DNA of 64,000 nucleotides from Streptomyces sp. NBC_00536 (GCF_036346295.1 NZ_CP107819.1:3410001-3474000); one strand, 5' to 3'; numbered from the stretch's first letter, positions 19,370 to 28,540 are shown. Notes: a model not told the origin generated them from the letters alone. Program-made: numbers and translations.

Positions 19370-19386
19370 TTGCGAATCATTGGCAA
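19370..19386 (-). promoter_or_regulatory. Nur-box-like operator upstream of cbiMQO
   Basis: 17-bp dyad, minus strand TTGCCA-ATGAT-TCGCAA. The published Streptomyces nickel-regulator (Nur) box is tTGCaa-N5-ttGCAA; spacing is identical and 10 of 12 arm positions match. It lies ~95 bp before the cbiM start and could overlap a -35 element (TTGCCA) with TATTCT or CACTAT downstream. Confidence 0.6.
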
Positions 19387-19485
19387 GAGCGTGTGAGACA
19401 CAAAAGGCGTCTCGCATGTTCGTCGGAATATGCGAGGCTGGGGTAAATACGGACGCATTTGTTCCGCTTTTGAGGAGACCGGTCG

Positions 19486-19875
19486 ATGTCTGCCACCGCC
19501 GAGAATCCCCGCGCGACCGCCGTCGCGACCGCCGTCGAGGTCCGGGTCACCGCACGCGTGATCACCGACGATCCCCTCTACCGGAAGATCCCGGTCGCGC
19601 TGCGCTTCACCCCCGACGAGCCCCTGGCCGTGCGGATCGTCTTCCCCGCGGACCTCTCCCCCGAGGGCACCGACAACGAGTGGGTCTTCCCGCGCGCCCT
19701 GCTGGAGGCGGGCCTCCAGGCCCCGACCGGCACCGGCGACGTCCGCGTGTGGCCGTGCGGACGGGTGCAGGCGGTCGTCGAGTTCCACTCGCCCGAAGGG
19801 GTCGCGGTGGTCCAGTTCGACATCGCGGGACTGCGCCGCTTCCTGCGCCGTACGTACGGACCCCTCACCCGGTAG
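19486..19875 (+). CDS. ssgE: SsgA-like sporulation/cell-division regulator (SsgE type)
   Basis: 129-residue SALP (SsgA-like protein), a family limited to morphologically complex actinomycetes that guides septum placement and spore-wall processes. Family hallmarks: IPVALRFTPDEPLAVRIVFP, WVFPRALLEAGLQAPTGTGD-like core, and the C-terminal VQFDIAGLRRFLRRTYGPL. ATG follows GAGGAG at good spacing. Assignment to SsgE rests on its position near the nickel-uptake, rsmI and pmt genes, where S. coelicolor ssgE is located to my recollection; SsgE has been linked to spore separation. Divergent from cbiM; convergent with the MMPL gene, separated by a strong terminator. Confidence 0.85.
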   Translation: MSATAENPRATAVATAVEVRVTARVITDDPLYRKIPVALRFTPDEPLAVRIVFPADLSPEGTDNEWVFPRALLEAGLQAPTGTGDVRVWPCGRVQAVVEFHSPEGVAVVQFDIAGLRRFLRRTYGPLTR

Positions 19876-19897
19876 GCGTACCCGGGCCCGACGGAAA

Positions 19898-19943
19898 CGG
19901 CCCGGCCCCGCACCCCCTCGTTCAGGGGTGCGGGGCCGGGCCG
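19898..19943. terminator. Bidirectional terminator between ssgE and MMPL gene
   Basis: Perfect 19-bp stem (19898-19916 with 19925-19943; starts CGGCCCGGCCCCGCACCCC) and 8-nt loop CTCGTTCA, placed between two convergent genes. Confidence 0.88.
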
Positions 19944-19963
19944 TCGAAGCCGCGTCGCGGAAC

Positions 19964-22183
19964 TCAGACCTTGACCAGCTCGCGGTCCGCGTCCGGACCC
20001 TCGGCACCGGCGCCGGTCGTGGCGAGGTGCTTGCGCAGGCTCTCGCCCTCCACGTCCACGTTGGGCAGGATCCGGTCCAGCCAGGCCGGCAGCCACCAGG
20101 CCTTGTGGCCGAGCAGCGCCAGTACGGCCGGGACGATCGCCATGCGGACCACGAAGGCGTCGAAGAACACCGCGATCGCGAGGCCGAAGCCGATCATCTT
20201 GATCATCTGCTCGCTGGCCCCGATGAAGCCGGAGAACACCGCGATCATGATGACGGCGGCGGCCACGACGACCCGCGCGCTGTACTGGAAGCCGGTCACG
20301 ACCGCCTGTCCGGGGCGCTCGCCGTGGACGTACGCCTCGCGCATCCGGGTGACCAGGAAGACCTCGTAGTCCATGGCCAGACCGAAGACCACGCCCACCA
20401 TGAAGATCGGCATCATCGACATGATCGGACCGGTCTGCTCCACCCCGAAGAGCGAGCCGAGCCAGCCCCACTGGAAGACCGCGACGACCGCGCCGAGGGC
20501 GGCGACGACGGAGAGCAGGAAGCCGAGGGCCGCCTTGAGCGGGACCAGGATCGAGCGGAAGACGAGCATCAGCAGCAGGAAGGCGAGGCCGACGACCAGC
20601 GCCAGGTACGGCAGCAGCGCGTCGTTCATCCGCTGCGAGAAGTCGATGTTCATGGCGGTCGCGCCGGTGACGTAGACGTTGTCGCCGTTGCCCGCGCGGA
20701 TCTCGTGGACCAGGTCCTCGGTCTTCTTGGAGGACGGGCGGTCCTCCGGGATCACCGTGATCACCGCGGCGTCGCCGGCCTCGTTGAGGGTCGGCTTCAT
20801 GACCGCGACGACCCCGTCGAGCTTCTTGATCCGCTCGACCGTGCTGTCGGCGAGGCTCTGCCCGCCGTTGACGACGACCATCAGCGGGCCGTTGAAGCCC
20901 GGCCCGAAGCCGTCGGACAGCATGTCGTAGGCCTTGCGCTGGGTGGTGGAGACCGGCTGGGCGCCGTCGTCCGGCAGGCCCATCTGCAGGCTGCTCGCCG
21001 GGATCGCGATCGCGCCGAGGCCGATCACGCCGACCAGCAGCACCATGACCGGGCGGCGCAGGACGAAGCGGGCCCAGCGGGTGCCGCCGTTCGGGCGCTC
21101 CTCAGGCTTGCCGTCCTTGTCCGTGCGGACCGGCTTGCCCTTGCCGAAGAGCTTGCTCTTCGTACCGGCGGGCAGCACCTTGCGGCCCGCGAAGCCGAGG
21201 ATGGCGGGGACCAGGGTGAGGGCGACCAGGACCGCGATGACCACGGTTCCGGCGGCGGCGAAGCCCATCTTGGTGAGCATCGGGATGTTGACGACGGCCA
21301 GGCCCACGAGGGCGATGACCACGGTCAGACCGGCGAAGACGACCGCGGAGCCCGCGGTTCCGGCGGCCCGTCCGGCGGCCTCGTCCCGCGCGTGGCCCTC
21401 GGCCAGTTCCGCGCGGTAGCGGGAGACGATGAAGAGCGCGTAGTCGATGCCGACCGCGAGGCCGATCATCATCGCGAGCGTGGAGGTGGTGGAGCCGAGG
21501 TCGAGCACGTTGGCGAGCGCGGTGATCGAGGAGACCCCGATGCCGACGCCGATCAGCGCGGTCAGCAGCGGCAGTCCGGCCGCGATCAGCGAGCCGAAGG
21601 TGATGACCAGGACGATCGCCGCGATGGCGATGCCGATGATCTCGCCGGAGCCGGTCTCGGGCGCCGTCATCAGCGCGTCGCCGCCGATCTCGACGGTCAG
21701 CCCGTGGGCCTGGGCGTCCTTGCCGGACTCCTTCAGCGCGTCACGGGTCTTGTCGGTCAGCTCCATGCCGCTGACCTTGTACTTCGTGCTGATGTAGGCG
21801 GTGGAGCCGTCCTGGCTGGTGGCCTGCGCCTGGTACGGGTCGGTGACCGAGGCGATCTGGGCCTCGCCGGGACCGGTCTTCAGGCCCGAGACGATCTTCT
21901 CGACCTCGGTCTTGACGGCCGGGTCGGTGACCTTCTTGCCCGCCGGGGCCTTGATCACGATGCGGGCGGTGGCGCCGTCGGCGGCCATCCCCGGGAAGCG
22001 CTGGTCGAGCAGGTCGAAGGCCTTCTGGGCCTCCGTGCCGGGTATCGAGAAGGATCCGGAGGTGGGCGCGGCAGCGGTCGCCGCGCCGAAGATGGCGGCG
22101 CACAGCAGCGCCACCCAGGCGAGGGCGACATAGCGGCGGCGCCGGAAGGCGCCCCGGCCGAGCCGGTAGAGGAAGGTGGCCAC
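19964..22183 (-). CDS. MMPL-family RND transporter
   Basis: 739-residue transporter with two MMPL halves, each with a large periplasmic loop and about six helices. The first helix is YVALAWVALLCAAIFGAATA. The proton-relay Asp-Tyr pairs are visible in both halves: VGIDYALFIVSRYRAEL and FGLAMDYEVFLVTRMREAY. A cytosolic Lys-rich linker (SKLFGKGKPVRTDKDGKPEE) separates the halves. MMPL proteins export lipids, siderophores or drugs using the proton gradient. GTG at 22183 has GGGAGAA upstream. It lies 128 bp downstream of a TetR gene on the same strand, suggesting TetR control of this exporter. Confidence 0.92.
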   Translation of the reverse strand: MATFLYRLGRGAFRRRRYVALAWVALLCAAIFGAATAAAPTSGSFSIPGTEAQKAFDLLDQRFPGMAADGATARIVIKAPAGKKVTDPAVKTEVEKIVSGLKTGPGEAQIASVTDPYQAQATSQDGSTAYISTKYKVSGMELTDKTRDALKESGKDAQAHGLTVEIGGDALMTAPETGSGEIIGIAIAAIVLVITFGSLIAAGLPLLTALIGVGIGVSSITALANVLDLGSTTSTLAMMIGLAVGIDYALFIVSRYRAELAEGHARDEAAGRAAGTAGSAVVFAGLTVVIALVGLAVVNIPMLTKMGFAAAGTVVIAVLVALTLVPAILGFAGRKVLPAGTKSKLFGKGKPVRTDKDGKPEERPNGGTRWARFVLRRPVMVLLVGVIGLGAIAIPASSLQMGLPDDGAQPVSTTQRKAYDMLSDGFGPGFNGPLMVVVNGGQSLADSTVERIKKLDGVVAVMKPTLNEAGDAAVITVIPEDRPSSKKTEDLVHEIRAGNGDNVYVTGATAMNIDFSQRMNDALLPYLALVVGLAFLLLMLVFRSILVPLKAALGFLLSVVAALGAVVAVFQWGWLGSLFGVEQTGPIMSMMPIFMVGVVFGLAMDYEVFLVTRMREAYVHGERPGQAVVTGFQYSARVVVAAAVIMIAVFSGFIGASEQMIKMIGFGLAIAVFFDAFVVRMAIVPAVLALLGHKAWWLPAWLDRILPNVDVEGESLRKHLATTGAGAEGPDADRELVKV

Positions 22184-22311
22184 GTCGGCGGTTCTCCCGT
22201 TCGGGTCGTGGGATGGATCCGGGATGGATCAGGGCGTGATGAGCCGGCCCGACGACGAGAGCGGCGTGTCAGGAGCAGCAGGAAGGGGTCGTGAGGGCCT
22301 GGGGAAGTGCC

Positions 22312-22902
22312 TCAAACGCCGAGGGCGGGGAAGACCACGGCATCGATGAAGTCGGCGAGGAAGGTCCGGTCGACCGAGCGGTCCTCGATCAGCGGGAGCG
22401 CGATGAACGCCCCGATGAGCATGTGCGGTACGAAGTCGAGCGCGGGACAGTCGGCGGCGATCTCGCCCCGTTCCACCGAGCGCTGCAGCATCGTCTGGAG
22501 ACCGTTGATCTCCGGGTCGACCAGCAGGTCGCGCAGCGCCTTGTGGAGTTCGGGACTCTCGTGGACGGCGTGTGCCAGGCCCCGCATCAGTGCGGTGTCC
22601 TTCGCCATCTGGGCGTCGTCGGAGTGTTCGACCATCAGCGCGAAATCGCCGCGCAGGCTGCCCGTGTCGATGTCCCGCAGCGAGACCGGCTGGGTACATC
22701 GCAGTGCCTTGGCGACCAGCTCCGGCTTGCTCCCCCACTGGCGGTAGAGGGTGGCCTTGCTGGACTTGGTGCGGGCCGCGACCGCGTCCATCGTGAGTGC
22801 TTCATAGCCGACCTCGCGGAGCAGGTCCAGGACCGCTCCGTGCAGTTCGGCCTCCCGCTCGGGGGTGATCCGGCTGCGTCGTGACAAGACCTCTTCGGTC
22901 AT
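22312..22902 (-). CDS. TetR-family repressor
   Basis: 196-residue regulator. The N-terminal HTH (about 15-60) reads LLREVGYEALTMDAVAARTK and SSKATLYRQWGSKPEL, the canonical TetR recognition helix with K-TLYRxWxSK. The C-terminal ligand domain is TetR_C-like. ATG at 22902 follows AGGGG at 7-nt spacing. The stop codon TGA falls inside GGCGTTTGAGGC, the core of the dispersed repeat family. Predicted to repress itself and the downstream MMPL gene through the dyad at 22977-22999; the divergent tricorn gene may also be affected. Confidence 0.92.
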   Translation of the reverse strand: MTEEVLSRRSRITPEREAELHGAVLDLLREVGYEALTMDAVAARTKSSKATLYRQWGSKPELVAKALRCTQPVSLRDIDTGSLRGDFALMVEHSDDAQMAKDTALMRGLAHAVHESPELHKALRDLLVDPEINGLQTMLQRSVERGEIAADCPALDFVPHMLIGAFIALPLIEDRSVDRTFLADFIDAVVFPALGV

Positions 22903-22976
22903 TTCCACGCCCCTTCCACCGGTCGCGTCCCGAACGGATACAGCTCGTACTCCACAGACGATACCCGCGAGCCTAA

Positions 22977-22999
22977 CGAAACGAAACCGTTCCGTTTCG
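22977..22999. promoter_or_regulatory. Putative TetR operator
   Basis: Arms CGAAACG (22977-22983) and CGTTTCG (22993-22999) form a perfect dyad with a 9-bp spacer, in the intergenic region between the divergent tetR-mmpL operon and the tricorn gene. Size and position fit an autoregulatory TetR site. Confidence 0.6.
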
Positions 23000-23077
23000 A
23001 TCGCGGCAGTGGCGTGTGTCACGCGTGGATCAGTTGTACGAGTTGCCAGGCCCCCTCGGCGCGGAAAGCATTGGGGG

Positions 23078-26000
23078 GTGAGTCACGACGTCGCGTACCT
23101 CCGGTTCCCGCACCTGCACGACGACATGCTGTGTTTCGCCACTGAGGACGATCTTTGGGTGGCGCCCTTGGTTCCTCCTGGAGAACCGGTCGGCCGGGCC
23201 TGGCGGATCACTGTCGACCGGACCCGGGTCGGCCATCCGCGCTTCTCCCCGGACGGCCGCCACATCGCCTACACCACCTGGCGCAGCCTCGACCCCGAGA
23301 TCCACCTCGCCCCCGTCGAGGGCGGCCCCGGGCGCCGCCTGACCCACTGGGGTTCCACCGACACCCGGGTCTGCGGCTGGACCCCGCCCGACAAGGACGG
23401 CCGCAGCGACATCCTGGCCGTCTCCTCGCACGGCCAGCCCTTCTCCTACTTCTCCTGGGCCTACAGCCTGCCCACCGACGGCAGCCCCGGCGGCCGGCTG
23501 CCCTGGGGCCCGGTCTCCGACATCGCCGTCCACGAGGCGGACGGCGGCGAGCGCCGGACCCTGCTGCTGACCGGCAAACCGCCGCACGAGCCCGCCGCCT
23601 GGAAGCGCTACCGCGGCGGCGCCACCGGACGGCTCTGGCTGCACGGCGAGCGGCTGCTGGAGGGCATCGAGGGCCACCTCGACTCCCCGATGTTCGTGGA
23701 CGGCCGGATCGCCTTCCTCTCCGACCACGAGGGCATCGGCAACCTGTACTCCTGCCTGCCCGACGGCACCGGACTGCGCCGGCACACCGACCACGCGGAG
23801 TTCTACGCGCGCCACGCCTCCAGCGACGGGACCCGCGTGGTCTACCAGTGCGCGGGCGACCTGTGGCTCGTCGACTCCCTCGCGCCCGGATCCGTACCGC
23901 GCAAGCTGGAGGTGCGCCTCGGCGGGCCGCGCGCGGGGCGGCGTACGTACCAGGTCCCGGCCGCCAGCCACGTGGACTCCCTCTCCGTGGACGCCACCGG
24001 GCGGGCCAGCGCCGTCGTGGTGCGCGGCAGCCTGTACTGGCTCACCCACCGGGACGGGCCCGCGCGGACCATCGCCGACACCCCGGGCGTGCGGGTGCGG
24101 ATGCCGGAGATGCTGGGCAGCGGCGGCCAGGTCGCCTACGTCACGGACGCCGAGGGCGAGGACGCGGTCGAGATCGCCTACCTGCCCCGGGCCAGCGGGG
24201 AGCGGGAGCCGCGGCGGCTCGCCTCGGGCGCGCTGGGGCGCGTACTGGAGATGGTCTCGGACCCGGACGGGGAGCGGCTCGCGATCGCCTCGAACGACGG
24301 CCGGGTCCTGCTCATCACGGTGTCCGAAGAAGCGGCTGCCGCCGCGGGCACGGAGGAGCCGAACGGGTCGGACGGGTCGAACGGGTCGAACGGGGAGGTC
24401 ACCGAGCTGATCCAGTCGGTCAACGGGCCGGTCACCGACCTGGCCTTCTCCCCCGACGGGTGCTGGCTGACCTGGTCGCACCCGGGGATCGGGCGCTCGC
24501 TGCGGCAGATCAAGATGGCCCGGATCTCCGGGCCCGGCGGGCGGACCATCGTCGACGTCACCAACGGCCGCTTCGAGGACGAGAACCCGGTCTTCACCCG
24601 GGACGGGCGCTACCTCGCGTTCCTGTCGTGGCGCGGTTTCGACCCGGTCTACGACGTGCACACCGGGGACCTGTCCTTCCCGCTGGGCTGCCGCCCCTAC
24701 CTGGTGCCGCTGTCCTCGGCGACCCCCTCGCCCTTCGCGCTGTCGCCGGACGGACGCCCCGCGGCGGGCGGACTCGACCCGGTGGAGGGGGACGCCGATG
24801 CGGGTGACGGGGCCGTGACGGTGGAGGTGGAAGGCTTGGAGAGCCGGGTCACGCCCTTCCCGGTGACCGCCTCCAAGTACTCCGCCCTGTACCCGGTGAG
24901 CGGTGGCGGGCTGGTGTGGCTGCGCTGGCCCATCTCCGGCGCGCTCGGCGAGACCTTCGCCAATCCCGCCGACACCAGCGGGAAGCCGACGCTGGAGTAC
25001 TTCGACATCACCAAGGCGCGCAAGACCGAACTGGCCTCCGGGCTGGACTGGTTCGCAGTCAGCGGCGACGGGACCCGCCTCGTCGTCAATGACGACGGGG
25101 ACCTGCGCGCCGTACCGGCGACCGAATCGGGCGACAGCGACTCGACGGTCTACCTCGACCTGCGCCGGATCCACCACGAGGTGGACCCGGCGGCCGAGTG
25201 GCGCCAGGCCTTCGAGGAGGCCGGGCGGATCATCCGCGCCTACTTCTGGGAACCGAAGATGTGCGGGATCGACTGGGACGGCATCCTGCGCCAGTACCGC
25301 TCCCTGGTCGAACGGGTCGCGTCCCCCGACGAGTTCGCCGACCTGATGCGCGAGGTCCTCGGCGAACTGGGCACCTCCCACGCCTACGTCTCCCCCGCGC
25401 GCCGCAACGAGGGCCCCCCGCACTACCAGCGCGCGATCGGGCTGCTGGGCGCCAACCTCGTGCCCCGGGACGGCGCCTGGGTGGTCACCCGGATCCTGCC
25501 CGGCGACTCCTCCGACTCCAAGGCCCGCTCCCCCCTGGCGGGCACCGGGATCCGCGACGGCGCGGTGCTCACCCATGTCGACGGGCGGCCGGTGGACCCG
25601 GTGACCGGCCCCTACCCCCTGCTGTCGGCGGCGGGCGGCACCACCGTGGAGCTGACCTTCCAGCCCGCCGAGGGCGAGGGCCGCTCCCGCCGGGTCGCGA
25701 TCGTCCCCCTCATCGACGAGCGGCCGCTGCGCTACCAGGACTGGGTGGCCAAGCGGCGCACGGTCGTCCGCGAGCTGAGCGGCGGCCGGTGCGGGTACCT
25801 GCACATCCCCGACATGGGCGGCTCCGGATGGGCCCAGTTCAACCGGGACCTGCGCCTGGAGGTGTCACGGCCCGCCCTGATCGTGGACGTCCGCGGCAAT
25901 GCGGGCGGGCACATCAGCGAACTGGTGGTGGAGAAGCTGACCCGATCCATCCTGGGCTGGGACCTGACCCGCAACGCCCAGCCCGTCTCGTACGCCTCGA

Positions 26001-26419
26001 ACGCGCCGCGCGGCCCAATCGTGGCCCTGGCCGACGAAGCCACCTCCTCCGACGGGGACATGATCACCGCGGCCTTCAAGCTCCTGGGGCTGGGACCGGT
26101 GGTCGGCCAGCGCACCTGGGGCGGGGTGGTCGGCATGACCGGCCGTCACACCCTCGGCGACGGCACGGTGATCACGGTCCCGATGAACGCCGCCTGGTTC
26201 CCCGAGTACGGCTGGTCCGTGGAGAACCACGGCGTCGAGCCGGACCTGGCGATGCTGCGCACCCCGCTCGACTGGGCGGAGGGGCGGTACGCGGAGCTCG
26301 ACGACGCGGTGCACCTGGCGCTGGAGCTGCTGGAACAGGACCCGGCGGCCGTACCGCCCGGCTACGCGGACGTACCGGACCGGCGCCGCCCGAAGCTGCC
26401 GCCCCGGTCCGGAGATTGA
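23078..26419 (+). CDS. Tricorn-like protease (S41)
   Basis: 1113-residue cytosolic protease. N-terminal WD/TolB-like propellers contain phrases such as PRFSPDGRHIAYTTW, AFSPDGCWLTW and VFTRDGRYLAFLSW (about 1-600). A C1 helical domain follows (about 700-780), then a PDZ domain around GIRDGAVLTHVDGRPVDP, and a C-terminal S41 catalytic domain. Likely active-site residues are Ser/His in LGTSHAYVSP, nucleophile Ser in DEATSSDGDMITAAF, and Glu in WSVENHGVEPD. Tricorn cuts peptides released by the proteasome. A Gly/Ser/Asn-rich insertion lies near residue 430. GTG at 23078 gives the conserved start MSHDVAYLRFP. Divergent from tetR. Confidence 0.94.
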   Translation: MSHDVAYLRFPHLHDDMLCFATEDDLWVAPLVPPGEPVGRAWRITVDRTRVGHPRFSPDGRHIAYTTWRSLDPEIHLAPVEGGPGRRLTHWGSTDTRVCGWTPPDKDGRSDILAVSSHGQPFSYFSWAYSLPTDGSPGGRLPWGPVSDIAVHEADGGERRTLLLTGKPPHEPAAWKRYRGGATGRLWLHGERLLEGIEGHLDSPMFVDGRIAFLSDHEGIGNLYSCLPDGTGLRRHTDHAEFYARHASSDGTRVVYQCAGDLWLVDSLAPGSVPRKLEVRLGGPRAGRRTYQVPAASHVDSLSVDATGRASAVVVRGSLYWLTHRDGPARTIADTPGVRVRMPEMLGSGGQVAYVTDAEGEDAVEIAYLPRASGEREPRRLASGALGRVLEMVSDPDGERLAIASNDGRVLLITVSEEAAAAAGTEEPNGSDGSNGSNGEVTELIQSVNGPVTDLAFSPDGCWLTWSHPGIGRSLRQIKMARISGPGGRTIVDVTNGRFEDENPVFTRDGRYLAFLSWRGFDPVYDVHTGDLSFPLGCRPYLVPLSSATPSPFALSPDGRPAAGGLDPVEGDADAGDGAVTVEVEGLESRVTPFPVTASKYSALYPVSGGGLVWLRWPISGALGETFANPADTSGKPTLEYFDITKARKTELASGLDWFAVSGDGTRLVVNDDGDLRAVPATESGDSDSTVYLDLRRIHHEVDPAAEWRQAFEEAGRIIRAYFWEPKMCGIDWDGILRQYRSLVERVASPDEFADLMREVLGELGTSHAYVSPARRNEGPPHYQRAIGLLGANLVPRDGAWVVTRILPGDSSDSKARSPLAGTGIRDGAVLTHVDGRPVDPVTGPYPLLSAAGGTTVELTFQPAEGEGRSRRVAIVPLIDERPLRYQDWVAKRRTVVRELSGGRCGYLHIPDMGGSGWAQFNRDLRLEVSRPALIVDVRGNAGGHISELVVEKLTRSILGWDLTRNAQPVSYASNAPRGPIVALADEATSSDGDMITAAFKLLGLGPVVGQRTWGGVVGMTGRHTLGDGTVITVPMNAAWFPEYGWSVENHGVEPDLAMLRTPLDWAEGRYAELDDAVHLALELLEQDPAAVPPGYADVPDRRRPKLPPRSGD

Positions 26420-26470
26420 TCGAAAACTGATCGAAATGCGCGGTTTATCCGCTCATGGAAGTCTGTTCGC

Positions 26471-26647
26471 ATGGGAATAAGAGAGCAGTTCCAGGACAAG
26501 GCGAAGGAGCTGGCCGAGAAGACCAAGGCGGCCGCGGAGAGGCAGCGGGACAAGGCCTCCGAGCAGGCGCCGCAGGTCTCCGAGCGGGCGAAGGAACGGG
26601 CGCGCGCCACCTTCGACCAGCCCTTCGACGAAGCCTCCGAGAGATAG
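26471..26647 (+). CDS. Small highly charged helical protein (58 aa)
   Basis: Short gene between tricorn and a terminator. The product is almost entirely predicted amphipathic helix (begins MGIREQFQDKAKELAEKTKA) with many Lys/Glu/Gln/Arg and no Cys or Trp, resembling CsbD- or LEA-like stress proteins in composition. GGAAG lies 9 nt before the ATG. Related small proteins are common in Streptomyces as far as I recall; function unknown. Confidence 0.7.
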   Translation: MGIREQFQDKAKELAEKTKAAAERQRDKASEQAPQVSERAKERARATFDQPFDEASER

Positions 26648-26668
26648 AACAGCCGTCACCGGCTGAGC

Positions 26669-26712
26669 CCGAAGGGGCGCGACCCGGCCCTCCCCCGGTC
26701 ACGCCCCTTCGG
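26669..26712. terminator. Bidirectional terminator
   Basis: CCGAAGGGGCGCGACC (26669-26684) pairs with GGTCACGCCCCTTCGG (26697-26712): 16-bp stem with one mismatch, 12-nt loop. It separates the 58-aa gene from the convergent SDR gene. Confidence 0.8.
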
Positions 26713-26717
26713 CATGC

Positions 26718-27602
26718 TCACGCCCGCCGGGACCGCTCCTGCTCGTCCGCCGCCCCGCCCGCGCCCACGAGCCCCTTGGACACACCGGCCAGCCGCGGCT
26801 CGAACCGCTTCATCTCGCGCTGCCCGACCGCCGCGATCATCCCCGGCAGGTAGCCGCGCACGCCCTGCATCCCGCGCAGCCACCACTGCGCGTACACGTG
26901 CGCCGAGCGCCGCTCGATCCCGGCGACGATCCGGTCCACGGCGGGCCCGAGCGGGTACGTACGGTTCGACGGCCACGGCAGCCGCTGGCGCAGTTCCCGC
27001 ATGACCTCGTTCTCGTCGGCCCCGCGCACCATGTCGGTGTCGGTCCAGGACAGGTAGCCGACGCCCACCTTGACGCCCTGGTAACCGACCTCGGCGCGCA
27101 GACAGTGCGCGAAGGCCTCCACCCCGGACTTGGAGGCGCAGTACGCCGTCATCATCGGCGCCGGGGTGATCGCGGCGAGCGAGGCGATCTGGAGGAAGTA
27201 CCCCCGGCTCTCCCTCAGCACCGGCAGGAACGCGCGGGCGGTGACCGCCCCTCCGATCAGGTTGACCTCGATCACCCGGCGCCAGGCGTCCGGGTCGGAG
27301 TCGGCGAACGGACCGCCCGCCGCGACCCCGGCGTTGGCGACGACGATGTCCACCTTGCCGAAGCGCTGCTTGACCTCCTGGGCCACCCGGGCCATCGCCT
27401 CGTGGTCGGTGACGTCGGCGTACCAGTGGTCGCTGTCGGTGTGCAGCCGCTCGGAGACCTCCTTGAGGGCCTCCGGCTCCAGGCCCACCAGGGCGACCCT
27501 GGCCCCGCGCGCGGACAGCTTGCGGGCGAGCAGCTCGCCGACGCCGCGGGCGGCGCCGGTGACGACGGCGACCTGGCCTTCCAGACTCCTGCGCTCGCTC
27601 AC
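26718..27602 (-). CDS. Short-chain dehydrogenase/reductase
   Basis: 294-residue classical SDR. NAD(P)-binding TGAARGVGELLARKL, NAG motif in VANAGVAAGGPF, catalytic Ser in FLQIASLAAITP and Tyr-x3-Lys as YCASKSG. The C-terminal ~50 residues (WWLRGMQGVRGYLPGMIAAV) look membrane-associated, as in mycobacterial SadH-type SDRs. GTG at 27602 overlaps the upstream hydrolase stop (GTGA) and has GGAG at 8 nt. Last gene of BVMO-hydrolase-SDR; likely oxidises the alcohol released by the two preceding enzymes. Confidence 0.9.
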   Translation of the reverse strand: MSERRSLEGQVAVVTGAARGVGELLARKLSARGARVALVGLEPEALKEVSERLHTDSDHWYADVTDHEAMARVAQEVKQRFGKVDIVVANAGVAAGGPFADSDPDAWRRVIEVNLIGGAVTARAFLPVLRESRGYFLQIASLAAITPAPMMTAYCASKSGVEAFAHCLRAEVGYQGVKVGVGYLSWTDTDMVRGADENEVMRELRQRLPWPSNRTYPLGPAVDRIVAGIERRSAHVYAQWWLRGMQGVRGYLPGMIAAVGQREMKRFEPRLAGVSKGLVGAGGAADEQERSRRA

Positions 27603-28540
27603 GGCGTCTTCTCCTTCGTGGGGGTCGTGGTCGGGGTGGCCGCGATCGCGGCCAGTTCGCGGATGACCCGGGTGACGGCCTCGGGGGCCTCGATTGGGGT
27701 CATGTGCCCCATGCCGGTCAGCTCGGTGAGCCCGACGCAGTGCGGCAGCGCGGCGGCGAGGGCGCGGGCGTGCCCGACCGGGGTGAGCCGGTCCGCGGTG
27801 CCGCCGATGACGGCGGTGGGCACGGTGAGCCGGGCGAGCCGGTCGTCCAGGTCCAGCCCGGCGAGCACCTGCGACCACCCGTGCCGTACCGCGGTCGGGC
27901 AGCCGTGCACGATACGGGCGCAGGCCTCGACCCGGTCGGGAGCCGAACCGGGGCCCATCGTGGCGTACTTCAGCATCGCCCTGGCCACCGGCGTGACCGG
28001 CCCCAGGGGGGCGCGCGAGCCGAGGACCGCGCCGGTCATCCGGGTCCGTGCGCGCCCGGCGCGCAGGGGCACCACCCGTGCCTCCGCGACCAGCCGGGAG
28101 CTGCCCGTGCTGCACAGCAGCGCGGCGGCGACCCGCTCGTCGAAGCCGGGCCGCCCGGCGGCGGCCATGACCGTCATCCCGCCCATGGAGTGCCCGGCGA
28201 CCACCGCGCGCTCCCCGGGGGCCAGGGTGGCCGCGAGGACCGCGATCAGATCGTCGGCGAGGGCGTCGGCGGTGTAGCTGCGGGCGGCCGGGCTGCGGCC
28301 GTGGCCACGCTGGTCGTAGGCGATCACCCGGTGGGTGACGGCCAGGTCACGGATCTGCGCGGCCCAGAACGCGGTGGAACAGGTCCAGCCGTGGGCCAGG
28401 ACCACGGCCGGGGCGTCCTCGGCCCCGTGCACCTCCACGTGGAGCCGGGAGCCGTCGGCGGAGACGGCCTCCAGGGTGCGGCGCGCGGGAGGGGGCGCGT
28501 AGGCACCGGTGGTGACGTGGGGCGTGCGCCGGGCGCTCAC
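27599..28540 (-). CDS. Alpha/beta hydrolase (esterase-like)
   Basis: 313-residue hydrolase with oxyanion HGWTCSTAFW, nucleophile elbow GHSMGGMT, catalytic Asp in GGTADRLTP and His in GMGHMTPIEAPE. Close to LipR/haloalkane-type serine hydrolases in layout. GTG at 28540 overlaps the stop of the monooxygenase gene (GTGA) and its own stop overlaps the SDR start, so stoichiometric coupled translation is likely. In context it would hydrolyse the ester made by the BVMO. Confidence 0.92.
   Translation of the reverse strand: MSARRTPHVTTGAYAPPPARRTLEAVSADGSRLHVEVHGAEDAPAVVLAHGWTCSTAFWAAQIRDLAVTHRVIAYDQRGHGRSPAARSYTADALADDLIAVLAATLAPGERAVVAGHSMGGMTVMAAAGRPGFDERVAAALLCSTGSSRLVAEARVVPLRAGRARTRMTGAVLGSRAPLGPVTPVARAMLKYATMGPGSAPDRVEACARIVHGCPTAVRHGWSQVLAGLDLDDRLARLTVPTAVIGGTADRLTPVGHARALAAALPHCVGLTELTGMGHMTPIEAPEAVTRVIRELAAIAATPTTTPTKEKTP

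Noticed and set aside
22865..25804. Very long open frames opposite and out of frame with tricorn, MMPL, pfl and others
   Set aside because: GC-rich codon bias leaves antisense frames open. These have Arg/Ala/Gly/Pro composition without domains, while the opposite frames encode recognisable families.
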